A DNA stretch of 64,000 bases from Aminobacter sp. AP02 (GCF_003148805.1 NZ_QGGX01000020.1:17706-81705), one strand, 5' to 3'. Positions 29,235-39,187 are shown, counted from the stretch's first letter. Numbers and translations: made by a program. Notes: generated by a model not told the origin, from the sequence alone.

Positions 29235-30191
29235 TCAGCCTGTCGCGACCTGGCGCACGAAATGGGTCGATGAGATTTGATGCATCGGCAGCTCGACAGG
29301 CACGAAATCAGGCGCGCGCATGGCGCTCGGGATTTCGTCTGACATCGGCTGGCGTCCCTGCGGGCGGCGCGTCGGATCGGCGATGGGCACCGTCGACAAC
29401 AGCTTGCGGGTATAGGGATGTTGCGGATTGTTAAAGACCGAGCGGCGATCGCCGATCTCGACGATTTCGCCGAGATACATGACCGCGACGCGATGGGCGA
29501 TGCGCTCGACCACCGCCATGTCGTGGCTGATGAACAAAAGCGAAATCTGCATGTCGCGCTGTAAATCCATCAGCAGATTGATGACCTGCGCCTGGATCGT
29601 AACGTCGAGCGACGCAACGGCCTCGTCGGCGACGATGAGACGGGGATTGAGCGCCAATGCGCGTGCGATGCAGATGCGCTGGCGCTGGCCGCCGGAAAAC
29701 GCATGCGGATAGCGCTCGAGAAGCTCAGGCGCGAGCTCGACCTTGGCCATCAGTTCGGCGGCGCGGGCCCGCATGGTCTTCAGCGAGCCAAGCTTGTGAA
29801 CCCTCATCGGGTCCATCAGCGATTGCTCGATGGTCATCCTCGGGTTGAGCGAGGAGAACGGATCCTGGAAGACCATCTGCGCCTCGCGGCGAAACCGCGC
29901 CACGACCTGGCGCGGCGCGCCGATCAATTCGGTGCCGTCGAAGCGGATCGATCCTGAACGCGGCTTGTCCAACTGCATGAGCGAACGCGCGACGGTGGAT
30001 TTGCCACAGCCCGACTCGCCGACCAGCGCCAGCGTCTCACCGGGGAAGATATCGAAGGAAACATTTTCCACGGCATGGACGCGGCCGGAGACATGGCCGA
30101 ACAGGCCCGCCTTGAGGTCGAACCTCGTCACCAGGTTGCGGACTTCGACGAGCGGCTGGCGGGTGTCCTTGCGCGGGACGGATGCGTTCAT
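29235..30191 (-). CDS. Dipeptide/oligopeptide ABC transporter ATP-binding protein (DppF/OppF-like)
   Basis: A 318-residue ATPase of the Opp/Dpp group, with Walker A GESGCGKST (about 57-65), Q-loop VFQDPFSSLNPRMTIEQSL, signature FSGGQRQR, Walker B LIVADEAVASLDV (DEA in place of the more usual DEP) and the C-terminal oligopeptide-transport extension YTRKLLSTVPIADPTRRPQGR. It overlaps the partner ATPase gene by 4 bases (ATGA). With the divergent binding protein and permeases it completes a five-component peptide importer. Confidence 0.92.
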   Translation of the reverse strand: MNASVPRKDTRQPLVEVRNLVTRFDLKAGLFGHVSGRVHAVENVSFDIFPGETLALVGESGCGKSTVARSLMQLDKPRSGSIRFDGTELIGAPRQVVARFRREAQMVFQDPFSSLNPRMTIEQSLMDPMRVHKLGSLKTMRARAAELMAKVELAPELLERYPHAFSGGQRQRICIARALALNPRLIVADEAVASLDVTIQAQVINLLMDLQRDMQISLLFISHDMAVVERIAHRVAVMYLGEIVEIGDRRSVFNNPQHPYTRKLLSTVPIADPTRRPQGRQPMSDEIPSAMRAPDFVPVELPMHQISSTHFVRQVATG

Positions 30192-31120
30192 TTGCTTACC
30201 TCGGCGAGCTGACGCTCGGGCTCAAACACCAGCAACGGGAATTTTTCCGGAGCATGTTTGTCGGCCATGCTGCCGAGCCGCGGCACTGCCGAAATCAGGG
30301 CGCGGGTATAGGCATGTTTCGGTTTGGCGAAGACGTCATAGACAGAGCCGGTCTCGACGATCTCGCCTTTCAGCATGACGCAGACCTTGTCGGCGACTTC
30401 GGCGACGACGCCCATGTCGTGGGTGATGAACAGCACCGACATGCCGATCTCATTCTGCAGGGCGCGAACAAGATCGAGGATCTGCGCCTGGATCGTCACG
30501 TCGAGCGCCGTCGTCGGCTCGTCGAGGATCATCAGCGAGGGCCTGCATGCGAGCGCGATGGCGATCATGACGCGTTGGCGCATGCCGCCCGAAAGCTGAT
30601 GCGGATACTGGTCGAGCCGGCGTTCGGCGTCGGGAACGCGGACAAGCTTGAGCGTGTTTAGGGCAATCTGACGTGCTTGCTCCGGCGTCTTGTCCTGATG
30701 GTGGATCACCGCCTCGGCAATCTGGTCGCCAACGGTGAAGACCGGATTGAGGCTCGACATCGGATCCTGGAAGACGATCGAAACCTCGGCGCCCCTCAGG
30801 GCCTCAACGCGTTTTTCGGAAAGGGTGGCGAGGTCGGTGACCTTGCCGTCCTTGAAGCGCATCAGCACCCGGCCGCCGGTTATGGCGGCCCCGTCGTATT
30901 CTGTCAGCCGCATGATTGTCATCGCCGTCACCGACTTGCCCGACCCGGACTCGCCCACCAGCGCCACCGTCTCGCCGCGCGAGATGGTGAAGGAGATGCC
31001 GCGGACAGCGCGCACGTTCGCCTTGGAGCGGACCGCGAAGGAGACTTCGAGGTCCTCGACCGAAAGAACCACGTCCTCGGGCAGTGCAAGTGGTGTGGTC
31101 TTGGCAGGGATCATCGGCAC
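30188..31120 (-). CDS. Dipeptide/oligopeptide ABC transporter ATP-binding protein (DppD/OppD-like)
   Basis: A 310-residue ATPase with Walker [10 protein letters not shown] (about 49-57), [19 protein letters not shown], signature [19 protein letters not shown], Walker [14 protein letters not shown] and the C-terminal extension [15 protein letters not shown]. Two starts are possible: GTG 31120 and ATG 31114, neither with a strong ribosome site. First gene of the minus-strand half of the island. It pairs with the DppF-like protein on the cytoplasmic face of the importer. Confidence 0.92.
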   Translation of the reverse strand: MPMIPAKTTPLALPEDVVLSVEDLEVSFAVRSKANVRAVRGISFTISRGETVALVGESGSGKSVTAMTIMRLTEYDGAAITGGRVLMRFKDGKVTDLATLSEKRVEALRGAEVSIVFQDPMSSLNPVFTVGDQIAEAVIHHQDKTPEQARQIALNTLKLVRVPDAERRLDQYPHQLSGGMRQRVMIAIALACRPSLMILDEPTTALDVTIQAQILDLVRALQNEIGMSVLFITHDMGVVAEVADKVCVMLKGEIVETGSVYDVFAKPKHAYTRALISAVPRLGSMADKHAPEKFPLLVFEPERQLAEVSK

Positions 31121-31380
31121 ATGGACCCAGTTTCAACGATGGACGTCGCGGGGCATCGAACGCAACGGTGCTGCAATCTGTCAATAGGGCGCAAAGGGGC
31201 GACCGACGCTTGCCAAGGGACGGTCGGCGCGGTTTGGTGCGGACGATACGGCGGACCACCGGGTCAAAACCAGCGAAATCAACGTGTAGCGATGGGCACG
31301 GCCAAAACTATGCATGTCATGCATTGCGCCACCTGTCTTCGCATATCGTGTCCGACAGGCAATTCGAGGCGCTTGGACGG

Positions 31381-32334
31381 TCAGGCCGCGTCCAGGGTGG
31401 GCTCGAAACCGCTCTTGTACTGGGGCAGCTCGGCACATTCCTTGAGATGCTGCCACAGCGCGTCGCCGTCATGGCTGCCGCCGCCAATGCGCCGGAAGAT
31501 TCGGATCTCGATTTCGAGCGACATTTGCGGACCGCCGATCTGGACGAGCTGGCCGTGCTTCATCGCCTCGGCGACGCAAATCTGCGGCAGCCAGGCTACA
31601 CCGCGTCCGGCAACGGCCATGTGCTTCAAGCCGTCTGCAAGCGCCGACTGGTAGACCGTGCTGAGATTGAGCGGGCGGCGCCAGCGCGACTGGATCAGCG
31701 TCGCCAGCTTGCCGATATAGCCGTCGCTCCAGGAGTAGGCGAGGTAAGGAATTTCGGTGCTTTCCGGCACGTCGATGTCGAACAGCGCGCGGCCGTTCTC
31801 GTCGGTCCCCGACACCAGGATCAGTCGGTCCTTGCCGATCTGTAACGATTCGAATGGCCCACCTTCGAGAACTGGCGGGCCGTCTGGATGGACATAGGTG
31901 ATGGCGAAATCGCATTGGCCCGAGCACAAATGGTCGACGCTCTCGAGGAAATCCGCCGCATGCATGCTGGTGCGCAACGGCATGCGCGAGATCAGAGGCG
32001 AACTGATCCATTTCGGGAAGAAATACATCGCCAGCGTATGCAGCGACGTGAAGGTCAGCATCGCCGAGCTCTCGCCGGCGACATTTCGGCAGTCAGTGCG
32101 CAGGCGATAGGCCTCGCGCACCAACCGCTGGCAGCCCGGCAGAAACATGTTGCCGGCCCGGGTCAGCTGCACCGGGTAGGTGCTGCGGTCGATCAGGTCG
32201 GCGCCTATCCAGCTTTCAAGCGACTTGATGCGGCGGCTGAAGGCAGGTTGGGAGATGTTCCGTGCCGTTGCGGCCGTCGAGAAATTCCGCGTCGCGGCGA
32301 TTTCCAGAAAATCTTCAAGCCATTGCAGTTCCAT
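31381..32334 (-). CDS. LysR family transcriptional regulator
   Basis: A 317-residue regulator: winged HTH at the N-terminus (MELQWLEDFLEIAATRNFSTAATARNISQPAFSRRIKSLESWIGADL) and an effector domain behind it. ATG 32334 is preferred because a GAGGG site lies 5 bases upstream; an alternative ATG at 32346 lacks one. It is divergent from the peptide-binding-protein gene with a 122-base intergenic region, the standard arrangement for LysR regulators that control the facing operon. It probably senses a product of peptide breakdown. Confidence 0.88.
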   Translation of the reverse strand: MELQWLEDFLEIAATRNFSTAATARNISQPAFSRRIKSLESWIGADLIDRSTYPVQLTRAGNMFLPGCQRLVREAYRLRTDCRNVAGESSAMLTFTSLHTLAMYFFPKWISSPLISRMPLRTSMHAADFLESVDHLCSGQCDFAITYVHPDGPPVLEGGPFESLQIGKDRLILVSGTDENGRALFDIDVPESTEIPYLAYSWSDGYIGKLATLIQSRWRRPLNLSTVYQSALADGLKHMAVAGRGVAWLPQICVAEAMKHGQLVQIGGPQMSLEIEIRIFRRIGGGSHDGDALWQHLKECAELPQYKSGFEPTLDAA

Positions 32335-32357
32335 GCCGGCCCTCATGCGTGTTTTGC

Positions 32358-32371
32358 ATAGTCCATCCTAT
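32358..32371. promoter_or_regulatory. Candidate LysR operator
   Basis: Inverted repeat ATAG-TCCATC-CTAT in the gap between the LysR gene and the peptide-binding-protein gene, close to the regulator's start as expected for an autoregulatory LysR site. The repeat is short. Confidence 0.35.
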
Positions 32372-32456
32372 CTACACATTGGACAGACCGGCAAGCGCTC
32401 TTCTAGCCTTTCCCTAACGAGAAGAAGAAAACTTCCTCCGCCATCAGAAGGGAACG

Positions 32457-34388
32457 ATGATGAAACTTGCCTTAGCGCTGGCTGTGGGTATGGGGCTTGC
32501 CGTCGCGGCGGCACCTGCCATGGCCGAGACAAAGAACCCCGGCACATTCGTCTTCATGTGGACCGACGACATCCAGTCGTTCGATCCGGCCTACATTGCC
32601 AATACGCCGAGCTCCTATGGCGCGCTGAACATCTACAGCCGGCTGCTGAATTTCAATGGCTCGAAGATCTCCGAATTCGTGCCGTCGCTGTCGACGGAGG
32701 TGCCGTCGCTGGAGAACGGCCTGATCAAGCAGGGCGACGACGGCTCGGTGAGCTACACCTTCCCGATCCGCAAGGGCGTCTTCGCCCACAAGGTTGGCGT
32801 CAAGGGCGCCGACGGCAAGGTCAGCTGGGAGTACTACGACAAGCTGACCGATGCCCAGAAGGCAACGATCGAGCCGGGTTATGGCCAGATCACGCCCGAA
32901 GACGTGCGCTATTCGCTGCTGCGCGCCATCCTCCAAGGCCAATCCTGGATGTCGAACGCGATCACCGAGGTGATCACCGCAGGCAAATACACCGACATCG
33001 CCAAGTGGGTGGAGACGGAAGGCAAGGTCAAGACGTTCGCCGAGGCCAGCCCCGAAACACTGCGCAAGGTCTATGACCAGCTTTCGGAGCAGATCGTCGT
33101 CGACGGCGACAACGTCACGCTCAAGCTGCCGAAGTCGTTCCCGGCGACGCTCGGCGTCATTGCGCTGCCCTTCGGCACCTCGATCCTCGACAAGGAATGG
33201 GTTGCTTCGGTCGGCGGCTGGGATGGTTCGGGCGACACGTGGAAGGCGCATTATCGCCCCGAGCTCGGCGCCAACCCGCTATTTGCAGAGGAAAACGGCA
33301 CCGGTCCGTTCATGCTCGAGGAGTGGGACCGCACCGACCGCCGCATCACGCTGAAGCGTTTCGACAACTACTTCCAGGGCCCGGCCAAGCTGGAGCGCGT
33401 GGTCATGCGCACCGTGCCGGAATGGACGACGCGGCGCCTGCAGCTCTTGTCGGGCGACGCCGATTTCGTCACCGCACCCGTCGAGTTCATCGACGAGCTC
33501 AGCAAGACCGACGGCGTGAAGGTCATCGACGGCCTGCAGAAGGTGTTCTCGCGCGGCATCTTCTTCGCATGGCCGCTCGACGACAACGACAACCCGGCGA
33601 TCGGCAGCGGCAAGCTGGACGGTCAGGGCATCCCGCCTGATTTCTTCGCCGACATCGACGTGCGCAAGGGCTTCAACTATGCCCAGAACTACGATGCGCT
33701 GATCAACCAGGTGCTACTCGGCAAGACGGTGCAGTCGCGCGGTCCGACGGTGCGCGGCATCATGGGCTATCGCGCGGATTCGCCTGTTTACAGCTACGAT
33801 CCCGCCAAGGCCGAAGAGCACTTCAGGAAGGCCTTCGGCGGCAAGCTGTGGGACACCGGCTTCACCTTCACCGCCTATGTGACGGAAGGCTACCCGCAGC
33901 TGACCGCGGCGCTCTCGGCGCTGCAGATGGGCCTGTCGCGCATCAATCCGAAGTTCAAGATGCAGATCCAGGCACTGCCCTGGGCGTCGGTTTCCGACAA
34001 GCTCAACAACCGCGAAAAGCCTGCGGCTCCGCTGACTGTCATGGGCTGGGGTCCCGACTATTCCGATCCGGGTGGCCCGCTCGGTGCGGCAAGCTACTAT
34101 CTCTCGCCCACCGGTCTGGTCGGCGGCATGGTCGGCCAGGGCTACCGCGATCTCATGGCGGAGAAATTCAAGCCGCTATTGGATGAAGCGTGGGCCTCGA
34201 GCGATCCGGCCGTGCGCGAGCCGATCTACGCCAAGCTGCAGGAAATGTCCTACGACTACGCCACCACGCAGTTCCTGTGGGAGGACTTCGGCTACGTCGT
34301 CACCCGCAGCAACATCGACGGCTATGTCGACAACATGATCCTCTACGGCGCCTGGGACTTCTACCCGGTGACCAAGGCCAACAACTGA
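32457..34388 (+). CDS. Peptide-binding periplasmic protein (ABC importer, family 5)
   Basis: A 643-residue extracellular solute-binding protein with a signal peptide (MMKLALALAVGMGLAVAAAPAMA, cleavage near residue 23). Family features: PGTFVFMWTDDIQSFDPAYIANTPSSYGALNIYSRLLNF near 28-65, ENGTGPFMLEEWDRTDRRITLKRFDNYFQGPAKLERV near 278-315. It is longer than the typical DppA (about 530 residues), partly by an insertion around residues 110-190, which may tune ligand choice. A long perfect hairpin directly follows the stop. Confidence 0.9.
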   Translation: MMKLALALAVGMGLAVAAAPAMAETKNPGTFVFMWTDDIQSFDPAYIANTPSSYGALNIYSRLLNFNGSKISEFVPSLSTEVPSLENGLIKQGDDGSVSYTFPIRKGVFAHKVGVKGADGKVSWEYYDKLTDAQKATIEPGYGQITPEDVRYSLLRAILQGQSWMSNAITEVITAGKYTDIAKWVETEGKVKTFAEASPETLRKVYDQLSEQIVVDGDNVTLKLPKSFPATLGVIALPFGTSILDKEWVASVGGWDGSGDTWKAHYRPELGANPLFAEENGTGPFMLEEWDRTDRRITLKRFDNYFQGPAKLERVVMRTVPEWTTRRLQLLSGDADFVTAPVEFIDELSKTDGVKVIDGLQKVFSRGIFFAWPLDDNDNPAIGSGKLDGQGIPPDFFADIDVRKGFNYAQNYDALINQVLLGKTVQSRGPTVRGIMGYRADSPVYSYDPAKAEEHFRKAFGGKLWDTGFTFTAYVTEGYPQLTAALSALQMGLSRINPKFKMQIQALPWASVSDKLNNREKPAAPLTVMGWGPDYSDPGGPLGAASYYLSPTGLVGGMVGQGYRDLMAEKFKPLLDEAWASSDPAVREPIYAKLQEMSYDYATTQFLWEDFGYVVTRSNIDGYVDNMILYGAWDFYPVTKANN

Positions 34389-34397
34389 TTGGCAGCC

Positions 34398-34431
34398 GGT
34401 AAGCCGGGCGATCCCATTCGCCCGGCTTACC
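34398..34431 (+). repeat. 14-bp perfect inverted repeat after the binding-protein gene
   Basis: GGTAAGCCGGGCGA (34398-34411) and TCGCCCGGCTTACC (34418-34431) form a 14-bp stem with a 6-base loop. No T run follows immediately, so it may act as an mRNA-stabilising or attenuating hairpin that raises the binding protein over the permeases, as in other binding-protein operons. Confidence 0.75.
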
Positions 34432-34464
34432 GCTCGTTTATCCGAAACCGGAATCCGTGCACCC

Positions 34465-35502
34465 GTGCTGACCTACGCCCTCAGACGACTGATGATGCTG
34501 CCCATCGTCCTGTTCGCTCTGTCATTGATGATCTTTGCGCTGCAGATGTCGCTGTCGCCGACGCAGCGCCTGGCAGCCTACGCGCCGTCGCCCGACTACC
34601 TCAAGGGTGGCCAGGAGAGCATCCGCAGAATGATCGAGCAGTACGGGCTGAACGATCCTTTCTACATCCAGTACGGCCGCTGGATCGGCGGCGTGCTGAC
34701 CGGCAATCTCGGCTGGTCGGAGACCGCCCGCCAGCCGGTGTCGACGGCGTTGATGTCGCTGTTTCCGGCGACGGTGGAACTGGTGGTACTGGCCTTCATT
34801 CCCTGCCTGCTGATCGCAATCTTCCTTGGTTCCCGCGCTGGCATCCATCTCAATCGCTGGCCCGACCACCTCATCCGCATCTTCACCATCCTCGGCTGGT
34901 CGTTCCCGGTCTATGTCTTCGGCCTGCTGATGCTGCTGGTGTTTTACTCCGCGCTCGACTGGTTCCCGCCCGGCCGGCTCAGCCAGTGGGCGCAGACAAC
35001 CGTCAGCTCGGGCGATTTCGTGCGCTACACCGGCGCCAACACCGTCGATGCGCTGCTGAACGGCAACCTGGCGATCTTCTGGGATTCGCTGCGCCATCTC
35101 GCGGCGCCGGTCATCACGCTGACCTATGTCAACGTCGCCAGCATGACGCGGGTGATGCGCACCTCGATGCTCGAGACGTTGCGCCAGGACTATGTCCGCA
35201 CCGCCCGCGCCAAGGGCCTGCCGCGCCGCGTCGTCGAGCTCAAGCATGCCCGGCGCAACGCGCTGTTGCCGGTGGCCACCATTGCCGGCATGGAACTGGC
35301 CGTCATGATGGGCGGCGTCGTCATCACCGAGACCATCTTCGACTATGCCGGGCTCGGCCAGTTTGCCGCAAAGACCGCGGCCAATCTCGATTTCCCGGCG
35401 GTCCTGGGCTTCGGGCTCTACTTCGCGGTCGTGCTGGTGTTGATGAACCTGATCGTCGACCTGATCTATCCGCTGCTCGATCCGAGGGTGAAGACGCAAT
35501 GA
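34465..35502 (+). CDS. Dipeptide ABC transporter permease (DppB-like)
   Basis: A 345-residue inner-membrane permease starting at GTG (MLTYALRRLMMLPIVLFALSLMIFALQMSLSP). It has the N-terminal membrane anchor typical of DppB, five to six membrane segments and the EAA loop YVRTARAKGLPRRVVELKHARRNALLPVATI near 230-260. The stop overlaps the start of the second permease (ATGA). Together they form the translocation pore. Confidence 0.92.
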   Translation: MLTYALRRLMMLPIVLFALSLMIFALQMSLSPTQRLAAYAPSPDYLKGGQESIRRMIEQYGLNDPFYIQYGRWIGGVLTGNLGWSETARQPVSTALMSLFPATVELVVLAFIPCLLIAIFLGSRAGIHLNRWPDHLIRIFTILGWSFPVYVFGLLMLLVFYSALDWFPPGRLSQWAQTTVSSGDFVRYTGANTVDALLNGNLAIFWDSLRHLAAPVITLTYVNVASMTRVMRTSMLETLRQDYVRTARAKGLPRRVVELKHARRNALLPVATIAGMELAVMMGGVVITETIFDYAGLGQFAAKTAANLDFPAVLGFGLYFAVVLVLMNLIVDLIYPLLDPRVKTQ

Positions 35503-36371
35503 AGGCCCTTCGCTACCTCGCGCGCAATCCGGTCTCACTCCTGGGTGTCGTGATCCTTCTGGCCTTCGTGCTGGTCGCAGTCTTCGCGCCGATGCTGGCG
35601 CCCCCGCAGAGCTTCCAGCTTTCGCCCTATGACACGCCGCGTGCCGGCTTTCTGGCAACGCCAATGCCGCCGTCGCGCGATGCGCTGTTCGGCACCACGC
35701 AAGGCCAGTACGACATCTTCTACGGCGTCGTCTGGGGCACCCGCACGGCGTTCAAGATCGGGCTCGGCGTCGTTGCGATCTCGGTACTGATCGGCACCGT
35801 GGTCGGTGCAGTCGCCGCCTATTATGGCGGGCTCGCCGAAGAAATCCTGATGCGCATCGTCGACGTGTTTATGGCGGTACCGTTCCTGATCGCCGCGATG
35901 GTGCTGACGGCGCTGCTGGGCAAGGGCATCTGGCCGATCACGATTGCGCTGACCACTTTCGGCTGGATGAGCTATGCCCGCATCGTGCGCAGCGAAATCC
36001 TGAGAATCCGCGAGATGGATTACATCCACGCGGCCAGGAGCTACGGCGCGAGCGATCTCAGGCTGATCGTGCTCCACATCCTGCCCAACGCCATGTTCCC
36101 GGTGCTGGTGCTGGCGACGATGGCCACCGGCTCGATGGTGCTGTCGGCTTCGGCGCTCAGCTTCCTCGGCGTCGGGACCGAAGAAGGTTACGCCGACTGG
36201 GGCCAGTTCATCGCCTATTCGCGCAACTGGATCGTCGGCCAGCCCGGTAACCCGTTCCAGTTCTGGTATACGCTGGCTTTCCCGGGTGCCGCTGTCTTCC
36301 TGTTCGTGTTGTCGTGGAACCTCGTCGGCGACGCGCTGCGCGACATGCTCGACCCACGCCATTCCCATTGA
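35499..36371 (+). CDS. Dipeptide ABC transporter permease (DppC-like)
   Basis: A 290-residue permease starting MKALRYLARNPVSLLGVVILLAFVLVAVFAPMLAPP, the typical DppC N-terminus, followed by a periplasmic segment and the membrane domain with EAA loop YIHAARSYGASDLRLIVLHILPNAMFPVLV near 170-200. A longer open frame upstream (from 34389) is the shadow of the first permease. The gene ends 22 bases before the serine hydrolase gene, so transport and hydrolysis are in one operon. Confidence 0.93.
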   Translation: MKALRYLARNPVSLLGVVILLAFVLVAVFAPMLAPPQSFQLSPYDTPRAGFLATPMPPSRDALFGTTQGQYDIFYGVVWGTRTAFKIGLGVVAISVLIGTVVGAVAAYYGGLAEEILMRIVDVFMAVPFLIAAMVLTALLGKGIWPITIALTTFGWMSYARIVRSEILRIREMDYIHAARSYGASDLRLIVLHILPNAMFPVLVLATMATGSMVLSASALSFLGVGTEEGYADWGQFIAYSRNWIVGQPGNPFQFWYTLAFPGAAVFLFVLSWNLVGDALRDMLDPRHSH

Positions 36372-36393
36372 AATCCCCCAAGGAGCATTTGCC

Positions 36394-38070
36394 ATGCCTT
36401 CCCTGTCCGCCGCTTCGATCGAGCTGTTCGAGGACCTGATCCGCTACGAGGTCGAGGACAAGGCGATCCCGTCGATCTCATATGCGCTCGTCGACCGCGA
36501 CGGCGTTTTGGCCGAGGGACATATCCAGCGCCACGACCGCCATTTCGACATGCGCGAGGACACCTGCTTCCGCATCGGCTCGATCACCAAGACCTTCACC
36601 TCGCTGGCGATGATGCAGCTTGTCGAAAAGGGGCTCGTCGACATCGACGTCGACGTTTCGACCTACCTGCCCGGCTTCCATCCAATCAATCCGTTCGCCG
36701 GTGCCGAGGGCGGCCCGCATGGTTCCGTGATCAGCCTGCGCAAGCTGATGACCCACACCTCCGGTCTCGTGCGCGAGCCGAAGAGCGGCCACTATCTCGA
36801 CGCCACCCGGCCGCCGCTGGAGGACACGGTCAACGAACTTGCCACTTCGACGCTCAAGCAGGATCCGAGCATCGGCATCATGCACTACTCCAATGCCGGC
36901 ATCGCCGTCGTCGGCAGGGTCATGGAGGTGGTGACAGGCCAGAGCTATTCCGACTATGTCGCCGAAAACATCATGAAGCCGCTCGGCATGAACCAGTCCT
37001 CCTGCGGCATGGCGCCAGGCATCCGCGAGCGGCTTGCGCCGGCCGACATGTGGACGCTGGACGGCGACACGCCGGCCCCGGTGTTCAGCCTCGGCGGCTC
37101 GCCGGCGGGCAACATCTTCTCCACCACCGGCGACATGGCGCGTTACGCCCAGTGCCTGCTGCGCGGCGGCTTCAACGCCGAGGGCCAGTCGATCATCTCG
37201 CCGGCCTCGCTGCGCGAGATGTGGACGCCATTCGGCAAGCGCCCCGACAGCCTGGACAAGTCGATGGCCGGATACGGCCTGTGCTACGGCGCCGGCGAGG
37301 TCGACGGCTGGGAGTCGGTCGGCCATGGCGGCGCGGTCTACGGCTATGCCTCGCACATGTTGATCCTGCCAGGTGCTGGCATCGGCGTGCTGATGTTCGC
37401 GACGTTAGACTTCGCCAACCAGATCGCCTCGCGGCTCGGCGTCGACGGCCTGCGCATAGCACTTGCCGAGCGCAAGATGGGCAAGCCGCTGCAGCGCATG
37501 CAGCGTCCGCCCGTCATCGCCGAGGAGCAGTTCAGGACCCTGCCCGGCTATTACAGCGACGACGCCACCAAGGAGGTCGTCGAGGTCAAGGCGAAGGACG
37601 GCAAGCTCTATTTGATGGGTGACGGCGTGCCGCTGCAGATCCGCCCGGTATCAGGCAACGACTTCGTCATCGACGGCCGCATCTACGGACGCGGCGCCGG
37701 TTATGCCCACATGAACCTGTCTTTCCCCGAAGCGGGCAAGCTTGTGTGGAAGGACGCCAGCTGGACGCGCATCGAGGCGCCGGCCGACGAGACGGTGCCG
37801 GACGAGATCGCGCCGCATCTCGGCGAATACGGACCTGACTTCAACATCACCTATCTCAGCTACAGCCATGGCGGGCTGAAGTGCCTCATCGAGTACTTCT
37901 GCACTCATGCTTGCGAGCCTGTCGAAGAAGGGCGGTTCCGCATGCACGGCAAGCTCTATGAGGACGAGATGCTCGAGCTCGACGCCGTCGACGACCATGG
38001 CAAGCGCGGCATCCGCGTCGGCCCGATGTTCCTCGAGCGGCGTCCCCTTTCGCGGGCAGAGGCGGCCTGA
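36394..38070 (+). CDS. Serine hydrolase of the beta-lactamase/D-aminopeptidase family
   Basis: A 558-residue cytoplasmic protein (no signal peptide) of the class C beta-lactamase/S12 peptidase fold. The catalytic motifs are intact: SITK (in FRIGSITKTFTSLAMMQL, about 61-78), the tyrosine of MHYSNAGIAVVG (about 164-175) and HGG in VGHGGAVYGYAS. An extra C-terminal region of about 180 residues resembles the two added domains of D-aminopeptidase (DAP), which releases N-terminal D-residues. An AGGAG site precedes the ATG at 36394. Neighbouring peptide importer and M55 peptidase support a D-peptide substrate, but esterase activity is not excluded. Confidence 0.8.
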   Translation: MPSLSAASIELFEDLIRYEVEDKAIPSISYALVDRDGVLAEGHIQRHDRHFDMREDTCFRIGSITKTFTSLAMMQLVEKGLVDIDVDVSTYLPGFHPINPFAGAEGGPHGSVISLRKLMTHTSGLVREPKSGHYLDATRPPLEDTVNELATSTLKQDPSIGIMHYSNAGIAVVGRVMEVVTGQSYSDYVAENIMKPLGMNQSSCGMAPGIRERLAPADMWTLDGDTPAPVFSLGGSPAGNIFSTTGDMARYAQCLLRGGFNAEGQSIISPASLREMWTPFGKRPDSLDKSMAGYGLCYGAGEVDGWESVGHGGAVYGYASHMLILPGAGIGVLMFATLDFANQIASRLGVDGLRIALAERKMGKPLQRMQRPPVIAEEQFRTLPGYYSDDATKEVVEVKAKDGKLYLMGDGVPLQIRPVSGNDFVIDGRIYGRGAGYAHMNLSFPEAGKLVWKDASWTRIEAPADETVPDEIAPHLGEYGPDFNITYLSYSHGGLKCLIEYFCTHACEPVEEGRFRMHGKLYEDEMLELDAVDDHGKRGIRVGPMFLERRPLSRAEAA

Positions 38071-38078
38071 GCAGGAGC

Positions 38079-39170
38079 ATGACCGCACCCTTCAAGATGG
38101 AATCGCCCATCGGCGCCCGCATGGTGATCGGTGGGCGCGAGGTCGACTATTTTTGCGGCACCTCGTATTTCTGCCTGCACGGCCACCCCGAGGTGATCGA
38201 GGCGGCATGTGCTGCGACCAGGCAGTATGGCATGGGGCCGGGCACGCTGGCCCATATGCAGGTCTATGCCGACCTGCAGGAGCGGCTGCGCCAGTGGTTC
38301 GGCACCGAAGAGGTCGTCTACATGATCTCCGGCTATGCCAGCCCGCTGGTATTGCTGCAGGGGCTGCGCGAGGATTTCGACCTCGTCTTCATCGATGCCG
38401 CGACGCACTACAGCACGCGCGATGCGATCCCGACGCTCGGCAAGCCGATCCGCGAGTTCCGCCATGGTGACGCCGGCGACCTGGCCGAGCAGATGTCGTG
38501 CCATGTCTTGCCGAAACAACGGCCGGCGGTGCTGACCGACGGTGTGTTCCCGTCCTCCGGCAGGCTGGCTCCTCTTAACGACTACCGGCAGGCGATGGCG
38601 CCCTATGAGGGTGCGCTTCTGTGCATCGACGATTCGCACGGCGTCGGCGTGCTCGGCGAAACCGGACGCGGTTCGCTGCAGCATGCCGGGCTCGAAGGCG
38701 CGGGCAATTTCCTTGCCGGCACCATGAGCAAGGCGTTCGGCGCCCTCGGCGGGGTTGTTCCCGGCGACCAGGCACTTGCCGAAAAGATCACGCGCAATGC
38801 GATGATCATGCGTGGTGCTTCGCCAGCACCGCCCGGGCTCGCTGCTGCTGCGGCCGCTTCGCTGAGGATACTACAGACAACGGACAAGCGCGCCAGGCTG
38901 GCGCGCAATGTCAGCCACATGCGCAACGGTCTGCGCGGTCTCGGATTCGAGGTTGTCGACACGCCGGTACCCATCGTCACCATCAAGGGTGTCACTGATC
39001 TCGAGCTTCTGCGCGACCGTCTTGCCGAGCGCGACATCATCGTCAGGGTGCAACAGCCGGGTGGCTACTCCGATGCGTCCGCCGTGCCGACCATGAGGCT
39101 CGCGGTGTTTTCCGAGCATTCGTCCACCCAGATCGACAGGCTTTTGCAGTCGATGGCCGAGCTTATTTGA
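38079..39170 (+). CDS. Class II aminotransferase-fold PLP enzyme (alpha-oxoamine synthase-like)
   Basis: A 363-residue PLP enzyme aligning with KBL/BioF-type alpha-oxoamine synthases: VDYFCGTSYFCLHGHPEVIEAA, LCIDDSHGVGVLGETGRGSL near 184-203 (Asp-x-x-His of the PLP site) and the PLP lysine in AGTMSKAFGALGGVVPG near 210-226. Compared with the Kbl protein elsewhere in this window (400 residues) about 30 N-terminal residues are missing, and the ICGTQ loop reads PGTLAHMQVYADL. It begins 8 bases after the serine hydrolase gene. The substrate is unknown; a role in processing released amino acids is a positional inference. Confidence 0.75.
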   Translation: MTAPFKMESPIGARMVIGGREVDYFCGTSYFCLHGHPEVIEAACAATRQYGMGPGTLAHMQVYADLQERLRQWFGTEEVVYMISGYASPLVLLQGLREDFDLVFIDAATHYSTRDAIPTLGKPIREFRHGDAGDLAEQMSCHVLPKQRPAVLTDGVFPSSGRLAPLNDYRQAMAPYEGALLCIDDSHGVGVLGETGRGSLQHAGLEGAGNFLAGTMSKAFGALGGVVPGDQALAEKITRNAMIMRGASPAPPGLAAAAAASLRILQTTDKRARLARNVSHMRNGLRGLGFEVVDTPVPIVTIKGVTDLELLRDRLAERDIIVRVQQPGGYSDASAVPTMRLAVFSEHSSTQIDRLLQSMAELI

Positions 39171-39187
39171 AACGACAGGATACGATC

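Noticed and set aside
34389..35498. Long upstream extension of the DppC-like permease frame
   Set aside because: It overlaps the DppB-like gene in another frame; the DppC N-terminus starts cleanly at 35499 with an ATGA overlap.
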